Shown in pieces: positions 43,201 through 56,699 of a stretch of DNA of 64,000 nt. A program made the translations under genes and the position numbers. Position 1 is the first letter of the stretch. The number at the start of each line of letters is the position of its first letter. The DNA is from Chamaecrista fasciculata (Eukaryota; Streptophyta; Magnoliopsida; Fabales; Fabaceae): contig QANZ01013303.1 in assembly GCA_003254925.1 (NCBI GenBank), forward strand, positions 1 through 64,000, read 5' to 3'. Below the pieces are notes generated by a model. The model saw only the letters and a list, made by a program, of their open reading frames with translations, was not told the DNA's origin and did no database searches.

Positions 43201-44642
43201 TGTTGGGAAATCACAGAGGGAGCGCAGGATCCACTAACTATGTTTATACCAGGTAAGAAAAGATGTTTACCTAGTTTCAATCGGTGACTTATCATGTTCG
43301 CGAATTTGAGAAGTCCACTGAGTGTCCTTCCTCTACCGGTGATCCACACGAGCAGTTTGGCAGATGCCTAGGTGCTAGCCTCCTTCACTTCTTCCCAAGT
43401 GAATATGGGAACTCTATCTATGATTCTTGAATAATCAAGAAGTGTTCTTGATTATCAAGATTGATTGGGGAGTACTAATATTATCAGGTGCAGGTCCAAT
43501 TCTCTTTCAAGAATTTCGACTCACTCTCTCAATATTAGGACTAGGCGAATTTTCACTCTCAATAGGTGCTCTAGGCGAAATTCTTGGTCTGACCAATAAT
43601 TGATGTGTGTTGTGAATTGTCTTTGTGTTAGGCGCCTAGAGCCCTATTTATAGTGTTCTCATTCCTAGTTTTAGGGAATCCTAATCCAATTAGGAAATCT
43701 CTAGGATATTGGATATCTTAAGATATCTCAATATATCTTTTGATTTATAATATTAAACTTAATATTATAATTCAAAATAAATAGGGCAAATCGAATTTGA
43801 GTCTCAAAAATCAAATCTTGAGATCAAATCTTTATTTGCTCAAATCCTATTGGTTGGAATGAGTCATGAGGAGTTTGATTTTATAATTTAAATATTACTT
43901 TAATATATATATTATAAATCGAAATTTGCCTATATCTTAAACTTAAAATGCAAGATCAAATCTTGCACCCCAAGAAAAGGAACTAGGCGAAATCCTCATG
44001 TTAGCCTTGGAGGAATTTTATAACAACCCAAACTCCTTAGGTGGTTATAACTAATTCCTAATAATTTTGAATAAAAATATTACCTTAATATCTTTTAATT
44101 CAAATCCCATATCTTTTCAAAAGATATTTCTCTTATCTTTATTTAATTAATAAAAACATTTTTCATTAATAAAATTAAGATAAATGAGGCGCCACCCTCA
44201 TCTCTTATTTCCCCAATATTAGTGAATTTAATAAATCAATAATTTCCTAACTTTTAGGAAACTTATTTAATTTATTTATTTCCTAATATTTTAATTGTAA
44301 AACTATTTAACAATTAATTTAAATTTGTCCAACAAATTTAAAACCACAATCATAGATATTTATTTAAGACAAGATTTAATGTCCTAAGACATTTAACTAT
44401 GTCCTAAATTGTGTCACCAAAGTGACTCACGAATTAACCCTAATTCGTGTCCCAAAATTAGCATCTTGATCGTGCTCATGTGTGACCCAGCAGGCCTCAC
44501 GTGAAGTTGGCAGCAAGTCATCTTATGACTCACAAGTCGTGAGCGGACTCTAGCAAGCCATCACGACTACCCAAAACACGGGAGTTATCGGTTTAACGAC
44601 TTAACGATTTAACCTAAATATCACCTTGTCATAATTCCTATT
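43201..44642 (-). repeat. Truncated copia LTR fused to another element's leader
   Basis: Follows the sequence of the LTR at 36976-40226 but lacks about 60 bases after GCGCAG. It stops at about 44642, where CATAATTCCTATT passes directly into CCCATAATATTATAA, the leader also found at 54264. The U3 third of the LTR is missing. Confidence 0.7.
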
Positions 44643-44930
44643 CCCATAATATTATAATTAAAACATTTTTAACTATAATTATATGGGGATTTCAACTTAG
44701 GCCTTAAAATTTCAAGAAAATATTTTAAATCAATCCAATTGATTTTATATGTATCATATACATAAAACTTGCACCTTTTCCATAGATTGAGTTTTTAAAT
44801 AAAATTTTTCGGTGGATTTTCATAAAACCAAACATATGATTGAAAGCGGTAAACACACATATCATACATCACATGTACAATTCACCAAAACAAGTATTAA
44901 ATTCAAAAACTAGCGTGGCTCTGATACCAC
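44643..44930 (-). repeat. Copia leader with primer-binding site, extra copy
   Basis: Matches 54264-54549 almost base for base and includes TGGTATCAGAGCCACGC on the minus strand (44913-44929). It sits downstream, in sense direction, of an LTR that serves as the 3' LTR of the neighbouring element. This shows that LTR-internal-LTR-internal units were joined in tandem. Confidence 0.8.
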
Positions 44931-46761
44931 TGTTGGAAATCATCAAGGCGGCGCAGCGGAAGCGAGAATTTCAAAAAATTAAAATAAAACACCAAAAACA
45001 ATAAAACGCCACTCAATGATTTCCCTACGGATCCGCTAGATGAATTTAAACCGGTAAAGATAGTGATATACCTCAAGAGTTTCAATCGGTCCGGTTGAAC
45101 GATGCGTTCCTGAGAAGTCCACTTGAAGCGTCCTTCCTCCGCCAGTAATCCACACGAGCAGTTTAATGGCACCAAGGTGCTAGCCTTCAGTTCTTTTCTC
45201 CAAAAGAACAAGGGAACTCGATCTACGGCTCTTAAAATTCAAGAACAATTCTTGAACTTGAAAAGGATGGTGGCGCAATAAACAAAAACACCTTCTTGTT
45301 TTTCCCCTCAAAACCCTAGCTATGGGACAACTCGATTTCTCACACACTCTTGGAGAAGATGGAGTTTCTCTCTCTAGGTTTTTGAGCTAGGCGACTTTTT
45401 CCTCTCTTGTCTCACAAAGAGAAATTGCAAAACTCACTTATGCATTAACTAGCTCAAAGTCGACTTGCCTAGGTTTTTATAGAGTTAGGGGAATTTTGAT
45501 AATTATAATTAGGGAATCCCTAAATTATAGGATTATCAAATTATAAAATTATAATATTACAATAATATTATAATTTTAGGACTTGAATTCTTAATTAAAA
45601 TATTACCTTAATATCTTAATTGAATTCAAAATGCAATCTTTGAGAATCAAATTGGAAGATCAAATCTTCCTCCTTGGACCCACANNNNNNNNNNNNNNNN
45701 NNNNNNNNNNNNNNNNNNNNNNNNNNNNNNNNNNNNNNNNNNNNNNNNNNNNNNNNNNNNNNNNNNNNNNNNNNNNNNNNNNNNNNNNNNNNNNNNNNNN
45801 NNNNNNNNNNNNNNNNNNNNNNNNNNNNNNNNNNNNNNNNNNNNNNNNNNNNNNNNNNNNNNNNNNNNNNNNNNNNNNNNNNNNNNNNNNNNNNNNNNNN
45901 NNNNNNNNNNNNNNNNNNNNNNNNNNNNNNNNNNNNNNNNNNNNNNNNNNNNNNNNNNNNNNNNNNNNNNNNNNNNNNNNNNNNNNNNNNNNNNNNNNNN
46001 NNNNNNNNNNNNNNNNNNNNNNNNNNNNNNNNNNNNNNNNNNNNNNNNNNNNNNNGACCGATTTAACCTTAGTACCACCTTGTCATAGACCCTATTGTCA
46101 CACGATATCTTGGTTCTGGATAAGGCACGGGAAAGTCATCCTTAATCCAAACCACAACTTTCTCGATTTGTTGAGTTAGTCCCATTTTCCCGAGTGGCCA
46201 CTCTTTCCTCGGACAGACTCATCGAGGGCGCCAGTTAGATATCTCTCATTTCTATGAGGGACAAAATCCCATCTTGGTCAACCACATTCCTCAGCACTGC
46301 AATCAACCAAACCCGTACCTAGCCCTTATGGCTACCCTGCTACGGGTAACGTTAGACTAGGCCAAAGTTTGACAACTACAACGCCGGAATAGTCAAGACC
46401 TAAGGTCTAAGGCATCGTGACAGGCGTACAAGAGAGACTAGCTAATGACTAAACCCATGCAGGACTCTCCGGGTCAATCTAGCAACTTGTAACCCGTTAC
46501 ATAATTGCACCATGACTCTCGTAAAGCATCTAGTGTATGTATCTCCATACACCGAGGTCATGCTGGTCTTAGTTCATTCTCGCTCCCACGAGAATAATCG
46601 ACCAGGGACGGATTTAGATTAATTATCTCATAATTAATCAAGGACGCTATCATAGTAAACATGCTAATAATATGATAACAACATAATTTATCTCCATAAA
46701 TTAATCAATATGTTCAAAACATATACATAAAATGATTTGCCCTAGGGCACAATCTCCAACA
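44931..46761 (-). repeat. 3' LTR of the large copia element, with N gap
   Basis: + strand TGTTGGAAATCATCAAGGCG ... AATCTCCAACA, very like 54550-56676. Contains 371 Ns (45685-46055) where the sister LTR has 666 bases. With the sister's length it would be about 2126 bp, equal to the partner. Confidence 0.88.
45685..46055. other. Assembly gap (371 N)
   Basis: Run of N inside an LTR. Its stated length is 295 bases short of the matching interval 55305-55970. Confidence 0.95.
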
Positions 46762-46777
46762 GATTCCCACTTGCACT
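46762..46777 (-). promoter_or_regulatory. Polypurine tract of the large copia element
   Basis: On the sense strand GTGCAAGTGGGAATC stands directly before the LTR start TGTTGGAGATTG. Confidence 0.75.
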
Positions 46778-46839
46778 AGGTACAGTCATTAACCAAACTG
46801 TTCCTACACTAGGAACATCCATTAATGTGTCTAATCTCC

Positions 46840-49800
46840 ATTGACATTACATGGCTTTCATGTAAGACCCGTGCTAGGGGTTTCGTAAGAGGATCGGCAA
46901 TTTTATCCTCGAATGCTACTTTACATATCTTGACATCACCATCTCAAGGTGATAACGTCTGAGTATATATCACTGTCGGAACGTCAGTGGGGATCCAGTC
47001 CCATTTGGTGTCTTTCCTGTCTCCACAGGGTGACCACCAAGCATACTTCAGACACTAGTTTCACGGTCTGCGTCTCCACGCGACCAACCCTACGTTGTAG
47101 AATTAGCAATCGTGCTCTGCTTGGAACCTTTCCAACTCACGATGCCACCGTTCAGCAGAAACACGTATTCAGACTGCGATTTAAAATATCTTGGTCGGTT
47201 TGGAAACCGGGCACCTGTGTAATCAATTACACATCAGTTCCACCATAAACCAAGAATTCATCCTTAGTTCTTCTCAAGTACTTAAGGATGTTTATGACAG
47301 CAGTCCAATGATCCTCATCAGGGTCTTGTTGGAACCAACTCGTCATGCTTAGGGCAAAAGACACATCGGGTCGAGTACACAGCATGGCATACATGATGGA
47401 TCCTATTGCCGAAGCATAAGGGATGCCACTCATGCGCCCTCGCTCAACAAGTGTCTTGGGACACTGTTTCTTGCTTAGGGTCAATCCATGATTCATTGGT
47501 ATGAATCCCTTCTTGGAATCTTGCATACTGAACCTCTTCAGTACCTTATCCAAGTATGTACTCTGACTTAATCCAAGAAGCCTACGAGACCTATCTCTAT
47601 AGATCTTGATTCCTAGAATATAGGCAGCTTCTCCTAAGTCCTTCATTGAGAACGATTTTCCTAACCAAGATTTCACAATCTCTAAGGTTGGAATATCATT
47701 TCCAATGAGCAATATGTCATCGACATATAGCACCAAGAACACAATTGTGCTCCCACTAACCTTCTTGTAAACACAAGGCTCATCAGGGTTTTGTAAGAAG
47801 CCAAACTCTTTGACTACTTCATCAAAACGATGATTCCAACTCTGGGATGCTTGCTTCAATCCATAAATGGATCTCTGAAGCTTGCATACCTTGTCTGGTG
47901 CCTCTGGACATACAAACCCCTCGGGTTGTGTCTGATGGGAATTCAAAGGCGCCTAACGCAGCGGAAGCAAAAATAAAATAAAAAAACTCAAAACGCGCTA
48001 GGGCCAGAATTCCCGAACGGATCCGCTAGCTGAATTTAAAACTCTTAGATAGTTGTATAGCTCACGAATTACAATCGGTTTGGTAGTACGGGGCGTGTCC
48101 TAGAAGTCCACGTGATGTGTCCTTCCTCCGCCGGTGATCCACACGAACAGTTTTGGAGATGCCTAGGTGCTAGCCTCCTTCACTTCTCCAAGTGAATCAG
48201 GGACCTCTATCTACGGTGTTCTTTAATCCAAGAACAATTCTTGAATCCTCCAAGAACAAGATGGCGCCTATGATCAAGAATCCAATTCTTGATCCCACAC
48301 AACCTTGTCACACAAACCCTAAACTCCTTTAGAGTTGTGCGTCACTTTCTCTCTCTAAGAAAACTAATGTTGCGTTTTCTCTCTCCTCACCAAGAGCCAA
48401 AAATCGAATTTTTCCTCTTGTGAAAAGCTAGGCTAAAGTCGATTTTCCCTTTGTGCATGGCCTCTCTCTTGAATTTCGACTTAGGCTTATGTATTTATAG
48501 GGTTTGGGGATTTGATAATTATATTTAGGGAATCCCTAAATTATAGGATTATCAATTTATAAAATTATGAGATTCCAATATCATAATTTTTAGAACTTGA
48601 ATTCCTAATTAAAATATTACCTTAATATTTCAATTTGAATTCAAAATGCAATCTTTGAGTATCAAATTGGAAGATCAAATCTTCCCAAGAGATACTCTCC
48701 CATGCGCCATCCCCATGCCAATTTGTTGGAATTTTAATAAATTAAAATAACAATCCTAACTTTTAGGAAGTTATAACTAACTTGTTATTTTCCAACAATA
48801 TTGAATTAAAGTATTACCTTAATATCTTTAACTCAATCTTTTTGAATCTTGAATTCTAATTCATTATTGAATTAAAATATTACACTAATATCTTTAATTC
48901 AATTTGAACCTAGAATTCGAATTCCCCTATAAATATTGAATTAAAATATTACCTTAATATCTTTAATTCAATCCTTTGAAATTTAGATCAAATCTTTGAA
49001 TTCAAATTCAAGCCATGATTTTAATTAACAAAACATTTTATTAATTAAAATACTTTACAAATGAGGCGCCAACCTCTCCTCCCATTATCCTAATATTAGT
49101 GAATTTAATAAATCAATAATTTCCTAACTCTTTGGAACCTTATCCAATTTATTATTTCCTAATATTATAAATAGGAACATAATTGCAAATAGACTAATCC
49201 CATTATCTATTTAAACAATTATCATATATATATATTTAAATTTGTCCCACAAATTCAAATATTATATCTGTAGATATTTATTTAAGACAAGATTTCATGT
49301 CCCAAGACAGTCAACTATGTCTTAAACGGTGTCACTAATGTGACCCACGAATTAACCCTAATTCGTGTCCCAGCTTGGCATCTGGATCCTGCTCGTGTGT
49401 GACCCCGCAGGCCCCACGCGAAGTTGGCAGCAAGTCATCTCTATGACTCACAAGTCGAGAGAGGACTCTAGGAAGCCATCACGACTACCCAAAACACGTG
49501 AGTTATCGTTTAACCCCGAAACGACTTGACCTTAGTACCACCTTGTCTTGATCCCTATTGCCCTATGATATTTTGGTCATGGATTAGGCACGGGAGAGTC
49601 ATCCATAATCCAGACCTCAACTTTCTCGATTCCTTGAGTAAGTCCCATTTACTAGTGTCGCCACACATTCCTTGTACAGACTCATCGAGGAGCCCAGTTA
49701 AATATCTCCCATCTTTATGAGGGACAAAATTCCATCTTGGTCAACAACATTCCTCAGCACGGTAATCAACCAAACTCGTACCTAACCCTTATGGCTACCC

Positions 49801-52800
49801 TGCTACGCGTAACGTTAGACTAGGCCAAAGTTTGACAACTACAATGCCGGAATAATGAAGACCTCAGGTCTAAGGGCATCGTGACAGGTGTACAGGAGAG
49901 GCTAGCTCATGACTAAAACCCATGTAAGACTCTCCGGGTCAGTCCAGCAACTTGTAACCCTTTACATAATTGCACCATGACTCTCGTTCTAGCATCTAGT
50001 GCATGCATCTCTATGCACCGAGGTCATGCTGGTCTTAGTTCATTTCAAGTTCCCACCTGAATGAGCGACCAGGGAAATTTTAGACTAATTATCTTATAAT
50101 CAATCAGGGACTGTTATCATAGTAAACATTCTAATAATATGATAACCATTAATTTATCTTCATAAATTAATCAATATGTTCAAAACATATTTATAAAATG
50201 ATTGGCCCTAGGGCACAATCTTCATCAGTGTCATATACACATCCTCGGGCAGCCTTCCATTAAGGAGCGCTGTTTTGACATCCATTTGCCATATCTCATA
50301 GTCATAATATGCGGCTATGGCAAGGAGGATCCTAATGGATTTGGACATTGCTACAGGGGAGAATGTTTCGTCATAGTCAATACCATGACGTTGAGTAAAT
50401 CCCTTCGCAACTAACCTCGCCTTGAAGACGTAGACATTGCAATCCATGTCTGTTTTCTCTTTGAAAACCCACTTCCACCTTACGGGTTTTACCCCTTCGA
50501 TGGAGCGACTAAGGTCCATACCTCGTTGTCGTACATAGATTGCATCTCAACCTTCATGGCTTCAACCCATTTCTCAGAGTTGGGGTCCACGATGGCCTCT
50601 TGATAGGTGGTAGGCTCACCACGCTCCATGAGCAACACATCCTTGTTTTCAGTCACCAGAAATCCATATCTCTCAGGCTGAAAACATGTCCGTCCTATCA
50701 AACCTTCGTGGTTCTTGTGTCACTGGAGGAGCTTCCACAACATCTTGTGGCTCTTCTCCAGTTTCCGTCTACGCCTCTGATGTGTCTTGTAGAACTTGAA
50801 CTTCTTCAAGCTCTATCTTACTCCCACTGTTTCTTTTGGAAACAAGATCCCTTTCTAGAAAGAATCCACTTCTGACTACAAACACTTTGTTGTCAGTTGG
50901 GTAGTAGACATAATACCCCCTCGTTTCTTTGGGGTATCCCACAAATAAGCACTTGAGGGATTTGGGAGATAGTTTATCGTTAGGCGGTTGCTTAACGTAA
51001 ACTTCACATCCCCAAACCTTGAGATAAGACATAATGGGACTCTTCCCACTCCATATCTCATATGGTGTCTTCTCAACTGCCTTAGACGGAACTCGGTTAA
51101 GTGTGAACGCGGCACTTTCTAGAGTATATCCCCAAAAGGATGGCGGAAGATTCGTTTGACTCATCATAGATCGAACCATATCCAATAGAGTTCGATTCCT
51201 CCTCTCAGAAACACCATTCCACTGTGGGGTTCCAAGAGGAGTAAGTTGTGAGACTATCCCACAACTTCTAAGATGATCAATAAATTCTTGACTCAAATAC
51301 TCGCCTCCTCGATCAGATCGAACGACTTTGATTTTCTTGTCAAGTTGGTTTTCTACTTCATTTTGAAATCTCTTGAACATTTCAAAAGACTCTGACTTGT
51401 GCTTCATTAGGTAGACATAGCCATACCTACTAAAGTCGTCAGTGAACGTAATGAAATAAGAGTAACCACCTCTAGCATGAGTACTCATGGGTCCACATAC
51501 ATCACTATGTATGATCCCCAATAAGTCTGATGCCCTCTCACTGTGACCAGTGAAAGGCGCCTTTGTCATTTTCCAAGCAAACAAGATTCACAAGCATCAT
51601 ATGATTCAAAATCAAATGAGCTTAAAAGTCCATCTTTATGGAGCTTCTCTAGGCATTTCTCGTTTATATGGCCTAAACGACAATGCCAAAGGTATGTAGG
51701 ATTAGGTTCACTAACCTTAATCCTTTTTGTACCAATGTTATAGATTTCGTTATTACGTTGTTGTTCTAATTTCAAGATATAATGGTTATCTTGCAGATCA
51801 CCATAAGCAAATAACACATTATCCTTGTAAATAGAACATCTACCATTCCCATTCACACAAATAAATCCTTCCTTATCCAAATAAGAAAGTGAAATAATGT
51901 TAGAACTTAAAGACGGAACGTAATAACAATTGTTTAAAACTAAAACAAGCCCAGTGGGCAAAACTAGCTCGTATGTTCCTACAGCAACAACAACAACTCT
52001 TGCTCCATTGCCTACTCGTAGGTCCACCTCGCCTCTGTTCAGCTTCCTACTGCTTCTCAACCCCTGCACATTTGTACATATGTGAGAACCACAAGCAGTT
52101 TCTAATACCCAAGTGGTAGGAGTAGATAAGTGAACACCTATAACATAGATACCTGAAGTAGAGGCTTCGCTCTTCTTCTTCTTTAGATCTTCCATATACA
52201 GCTTGCAATTTCTCTTCCAATGTCCAGGTTTCTGGCAGAAAAAGCAAACTGATTCCTTTGTGGACTTTGCCTTCTTGGCAGGCGGTGGGTTGGGCTTGGC
52301 CGCTGGCTTGGTCTCACCAACCACGGCTTTTCCCTTCCTCTTTCCTTGGCCCTTCCCCTTTCCCTTGTTCTGAACTAGCAAGACAGAGCTAGGCGTCTTC
52401 TTAATGGACACCTCAGCAGTCTTGAGCATCCCATGCAGCTCAGAAACAGACTTCTCCATCCCATTCATATTGAAGTTCATGACGAATAGGTCATAACTCC
52501 TTGGTAGCGAGTTCAAGATCACATCCGTCGCAAGCTCTTGGGTGATGGGAAATCCCACCCTACCAAGGTGATCTATGTACCCCTTCATCTTTAAGACGTG
52601 GGCACTCACAGACGCACCTTCTGCCATTTTGCAAGAGTACAGAGCCTTCGTGGTCTCAAATCTCTCTTGCCTTGCCTGTACTTGGAACATTTCCATGAGA
52701 TTCCTAAGAATTTCATATGCCCCCATGTTCTCCAAGTTCTTTTGGATCTCGGGAACCATGGTGGCCAACATCAGGCAAGCAACGTCCACAGAGTCACTTT

Positions 52801-53002
52801 GATGCTTCTCATAAGCATCTCTCTGTGCTCTTGGAGCGTTGGCAGCAGGCTATTCAGGAATGGGGTTTTGCAGGACATACAGCTTCCTCTCCTGTGTGAG
52901 AACGATTCTCACATTTCGGAACCAGTCAAGGAAGTTAGTCCCGGTCAATTTATCCTTCTCAAGGATAGATCGCAGTGACAGTGTTGAAACATTGGTTGCC
53001 AT
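46840..53002 (-). pseudogene. Ty1/copia gag-pol, multiply broken
   Basis: Minus-strand order: gag ATG at 53002 with a TAG at codon 51 (52850-52852), zinc knuckle CFFCQKPGHWKRNC (near 52230), a protease site changed to WVLETACGSHIC (the family has D-T/S-G, so Asp is lost), a one-base deletion at the protease/integrase join near 51570, an integrase core with GTPQWNGVSERRNRTLLD (near 51200), a TAG near 50769, further shifts at about 50700 and 50500, and RT split by a solo LTR (47933-50227) with YVDDILLIGND (near 47720). RNase H remnants include SWKGSKQST and ADPLTKPL (46840-47150). Active-site loss and many breaks make it non-functional. Confidence 0.88.
47933..50227 (-). mobile_element. Solo LTR inside the copia RT
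   Basis: + strand TGATGGGAATTCAAAGGCGC ... GATTGTGCCC mirror ending CTTCATCA, 2295 bp, with a perfect GTGTC duplication (47928-47932 and 50228-50232). Same family as the other LTRs but a separate subfamily, as its ends are TGATG/CATCA rather than TGTTG/CAACA. Confidence 0.92.
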
Positions 53003-54531
53003 TTGATTCTACAATTGAGATATGAAAAGTTTAATTAGCAGGAAATATAAATATCCACCATTTTATAAAACCCAGTAAAATTATTATTAGTGGCTAAGAT
53101 CCATATTTCACCAAAGTTTACCCTCGAGTAGGCGATCATGCACCCTTAGGTTATTTAGGTAGGTAACTCCTTACCAATCACATCTCATGTGACTCTTAGA
53201 TCTTTATGGGACTGTATCATCATATGATACTTATTATGGCATGTTTATCTCATCTAATGCCTTGAGGTCCAAATCCGATTTGATAACCCCATTAAGTCAC
53301 ACAATAAAACTTGTGAATGGCTAGGCTCAAAACAACGAGGCCGAAGCCCAACCCCATATCATCAAGGCCCATTAAACACGTGTCGCGGAGGGCGATCACC
53401 GCATCTAGCTAACCAAGACTTCAACGAGGTGTCACGTTGAATCTCCCATTCACCCGTGTCTCCTCAAGGTCAAGGTAGGTACGTGTCGCGGAGGGCGATC
53501 ACCGCTCTACGATGAACAAGATTTCAATAGGGTGTTTTATTGATGGCATTAAAACTTAAGATTTTTAAAAGGGTTTGATTTTTAATGTTCCGTTTTAGTT
53601 TAATTTTAAAACCAATTTTAAAATTAAATGAGTTGTGCCATGTGTTTATTTCCCATGTATCTCATACATGTAAACACATGCACGGATTTTGTATCTCATA
53701 CAAGATCCCACACTCGTATCATATACGTTGTAGTGTAAAGTTAAATAATGCATGTTAAAATTCGCACCCCTAAGCATACATCTAGCGCATTGCATCACAT
53801 ACAAATTCTAAATGTATAAAATACACCGTGTTTAGATATGACTCATCTACCCTATAATCCTCTCAAGCCAATGAGAGAATTTTTCTAAAAGAAAATAAAA
53901 AATTACATTGTGAAAAACCCCAGTTACATTGAGGTATAACAAAAATGTAAAATTACATCAAGAGTATAGGGAGACGACACGCAGGCCGTATTTACCAAAA
54001 ACCCTAGAGCCATATCCAACGCCACATAACACATATGAACACTTCACATAATATCATGTCAAACACGGCATACAACAACACATACCAAAAAAAAAACTTT
54101 TTTTTAAATGTGTTCAATTAGGGTTTGTGCAATTTTTAACATGCCTTTCTTGAAATTGGGCCTTATATCAATAATTATAAAATTCAAGAATCTCATTCTA
54201 GAATTTAAATTATTGCCCCCAAAAATTTAAAAATTCATAATTTTAATAAATTTTCAGCCACCCCATAATATTATAATTAAAACATTTTTAACTATAATTA
54301 TATGGGGATTTCGACTTAGGCCTTAAAATTTCAAGAAAATATTTTAAATCAATCCAATTGATTTTGTATGTATCATATACATAAAACTTGCACCTTTTCC
54401 ATAGATTGAGTTTTTAAATAAAACTTTTCGGTGGATTTTCGTAAAACCAAACATATGATTGAAAGCGGTAAACACACATATCATACATCACATGTACAAT
54501 TCACCAAAACCAGTATTAAATTCAAAAACTA
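53003..54531 (-). other. 5' leader of the large copia element
   Basis: About 1.5 kb of non-coding sequence between primer-binding site and gag. It has a direct pair ACGTGTCGCGGAGGGCGATC (near 53380 and 53481) and no open frame. Confidence 0.6.
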
Positions 54532-54548
54532 GCGTGGCTCTGATACCA
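54532..54548 (-). promoter_or_regulatory. Primer-binding site, tRNA-iMet type
   Basis: On the sense strand TGGTATCAGAGCCACGC, one base after the LTR end. Confidence 0.88.
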
Positions 54549-54549
54549 C

Positions 54550-56676
54550 TGTTGGAAATCATCAAGGCGGCGCAGCGGAAGCGAGAATTTTAAAAAATTA
54601 AAATAAAACACCAAAAACAATAAAACGCCACTCAATGATTTCCCTACGGATCCGTTAGATGACTTTAAACCGGTAAAGATAGTGATATACCTCAAGAATT
54701 TCAATCGGTCCGGTTGAACGGTGCGTTCCTGAGAAGTCCACTTGAAGTGTCTTTCCTCCGCCAGTAATCCACACGAGCAGTTTAATGGCACCAAGGTGCT
54801 AGCCTTCGGTTCTTTTCTCCAAAAGAACAAGGGAACTCGAACTACGGCTCTTAAAATTCAAGAACAATTCTTGAACTTTAAAAGGATGGTGGTGCAATAA
54901 ACAAGAACACCTTCTTATTTTTCCCCTCAAAACCCTAGCTATGGGACAACTCGATTTCTCACACACTCTTGGAGAAGATGGAGTTTCTCTCTCTAGGTTT
55001 TTGAGCTAGGCGACTTTTTCCTCTCTTGTCTCACAAAGAGAAATTGCAAAACTCACTTATGCATTAACTAGCTCAAAGTCGACTTGCCTAGGTTTTTAAT
55101 AGAGTTAGGGGAATTTTGATAATTATAATTAGGGAATCCCTAAATTATAGGATTATCCAATTATAAAATTATATGATTACAATAATATTATAATTTTAGG
55201 ACTTGAATTCTTAATTAAAATATTACCTTAATATCTTAATTGAATTCAAAATGCAATATTTGAGAATCAAATTGGAAGATCCAATCCTCCTCCTTGGACC
55301 CACAAGCCATGCGCCTATTCCCCTTAATTTTCTTTGGAATTTTATAAATCAAAAACATTCCTAACTCTTAGGAAGTCATAACCAACTTATTATCTTCCAA
55401 AGATTTTGAATTAAAATATTACTCTAATATCTTTAATTCAAATTTTGAATTTTGAAATATAGATCAAATCTTTGAATTCAAATTCATGACTTTAATTAAT
55501 AAAACATTTCCATTAATTAAAATCAACTCTAAAGAGGCGCCACCCTCTATCCTATTTATCCTAATATTAGTGAATTTAATAAATCAATAATCTCCTAACT
55601 TTTAGGAACCTTATTTAATTTATTATTCCCTAATATTATAATTGTAAATAGATTAATCCAATTAACTATTTAACAATTAATATATTTAAACTTGTCTCAC
55701 AAATTTAAATATCTCAACCGTAGATTTTATTTAAGACAAAACTTTATGTTTTAGACATTTAGCTATGTCTTAAATTGTGTCACCGGAGTGACTCACGAAT
55801 TCACCCTAATTCGTGTCCCTTTAAGCGGTGTCCAGATCCTGCTCATGTGTGACCCAGCAAGCCTCACGTGAAGTTGGCAGCAAGCCATCCCTATGACTCA
55901 CAAGTCGAGAGCGGACTCTAGCAAGCCATCATGACTACCCAAAACACGTGAGTTATCGTTCTATCAAAATGACCGATTTAACCTTAGTACCACCTTGTCA
56001 TAGACCCTATTGTCACACGATAACTTGGTTCTGGATAAGGCACGGGAAAGTCATCCTTAATCCAAACCACAACTTTCTCGATTTCCTGAGTTAGTCCCAT
56101 TTTCCTGAGTGGCCACTCTTTCCTCGGACAGACTCATCGAGGGCGCCAGTTAGATATCTCTCATTTCTATGAGGGACAAAATCCCATCTTGGTCAACCAC
56201 ATTCTTCAGCACTACAATCAACCAAACCCGTACCTAGCCCTTATGGCTACCCTGCTATGGGCAACGTTAGACTAGGCCAAAGTTTGACAACTACAACGCC
56301 GGAATAGTCAAGACCTCAGGTCTAAGGCATCGTGACAGGCGTACAGGAGAGACTAGCTAATGACCAAACCCATGCAGGACTCTCCGAGTCAGTCCAGCAA
56401 CTTGTAACCCCATACATAATTGCACCATGACTCTCGTAAAGCATCTAGTGCATGTATCTCCATACACCGAGGTCATGCTGGTCTTAGTTCATTCTCGCTC
56501 CCACGAGAATAATCGACCAGGGATGGATTTAGATTAATTATCTCATAATTAATCAAGGACGCTATCATAGTAAACATGCTAATAATATGATAACAACATA
56601 ATTTATCTCCATAAATTAATCAATATGTTCAAAACATATGCATAAAATGATTGGCCCTAGGGCACAATCTCCAACA
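54550..56676 (-). repeat. 5' LTR of the large copia element
   Basis: 2127 bp, TGTTGGAAATCATCAAGGCG ... AATCTCCAACA on +. In the first 120 bases it differs from 44931 at about three sites. Its outer flank is CCTTC, for which no matching duplication is found at the other end of the element. Confidence 0.9.
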
Positions 56677-56699
56677 CCTTCCCCTTATCTTTGCAAGAA

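Noticed and set aside
45631..46179. Long open frames over N runs (also 60154-60636)
   Set aside because: They consist almost wholly of N and have no content.
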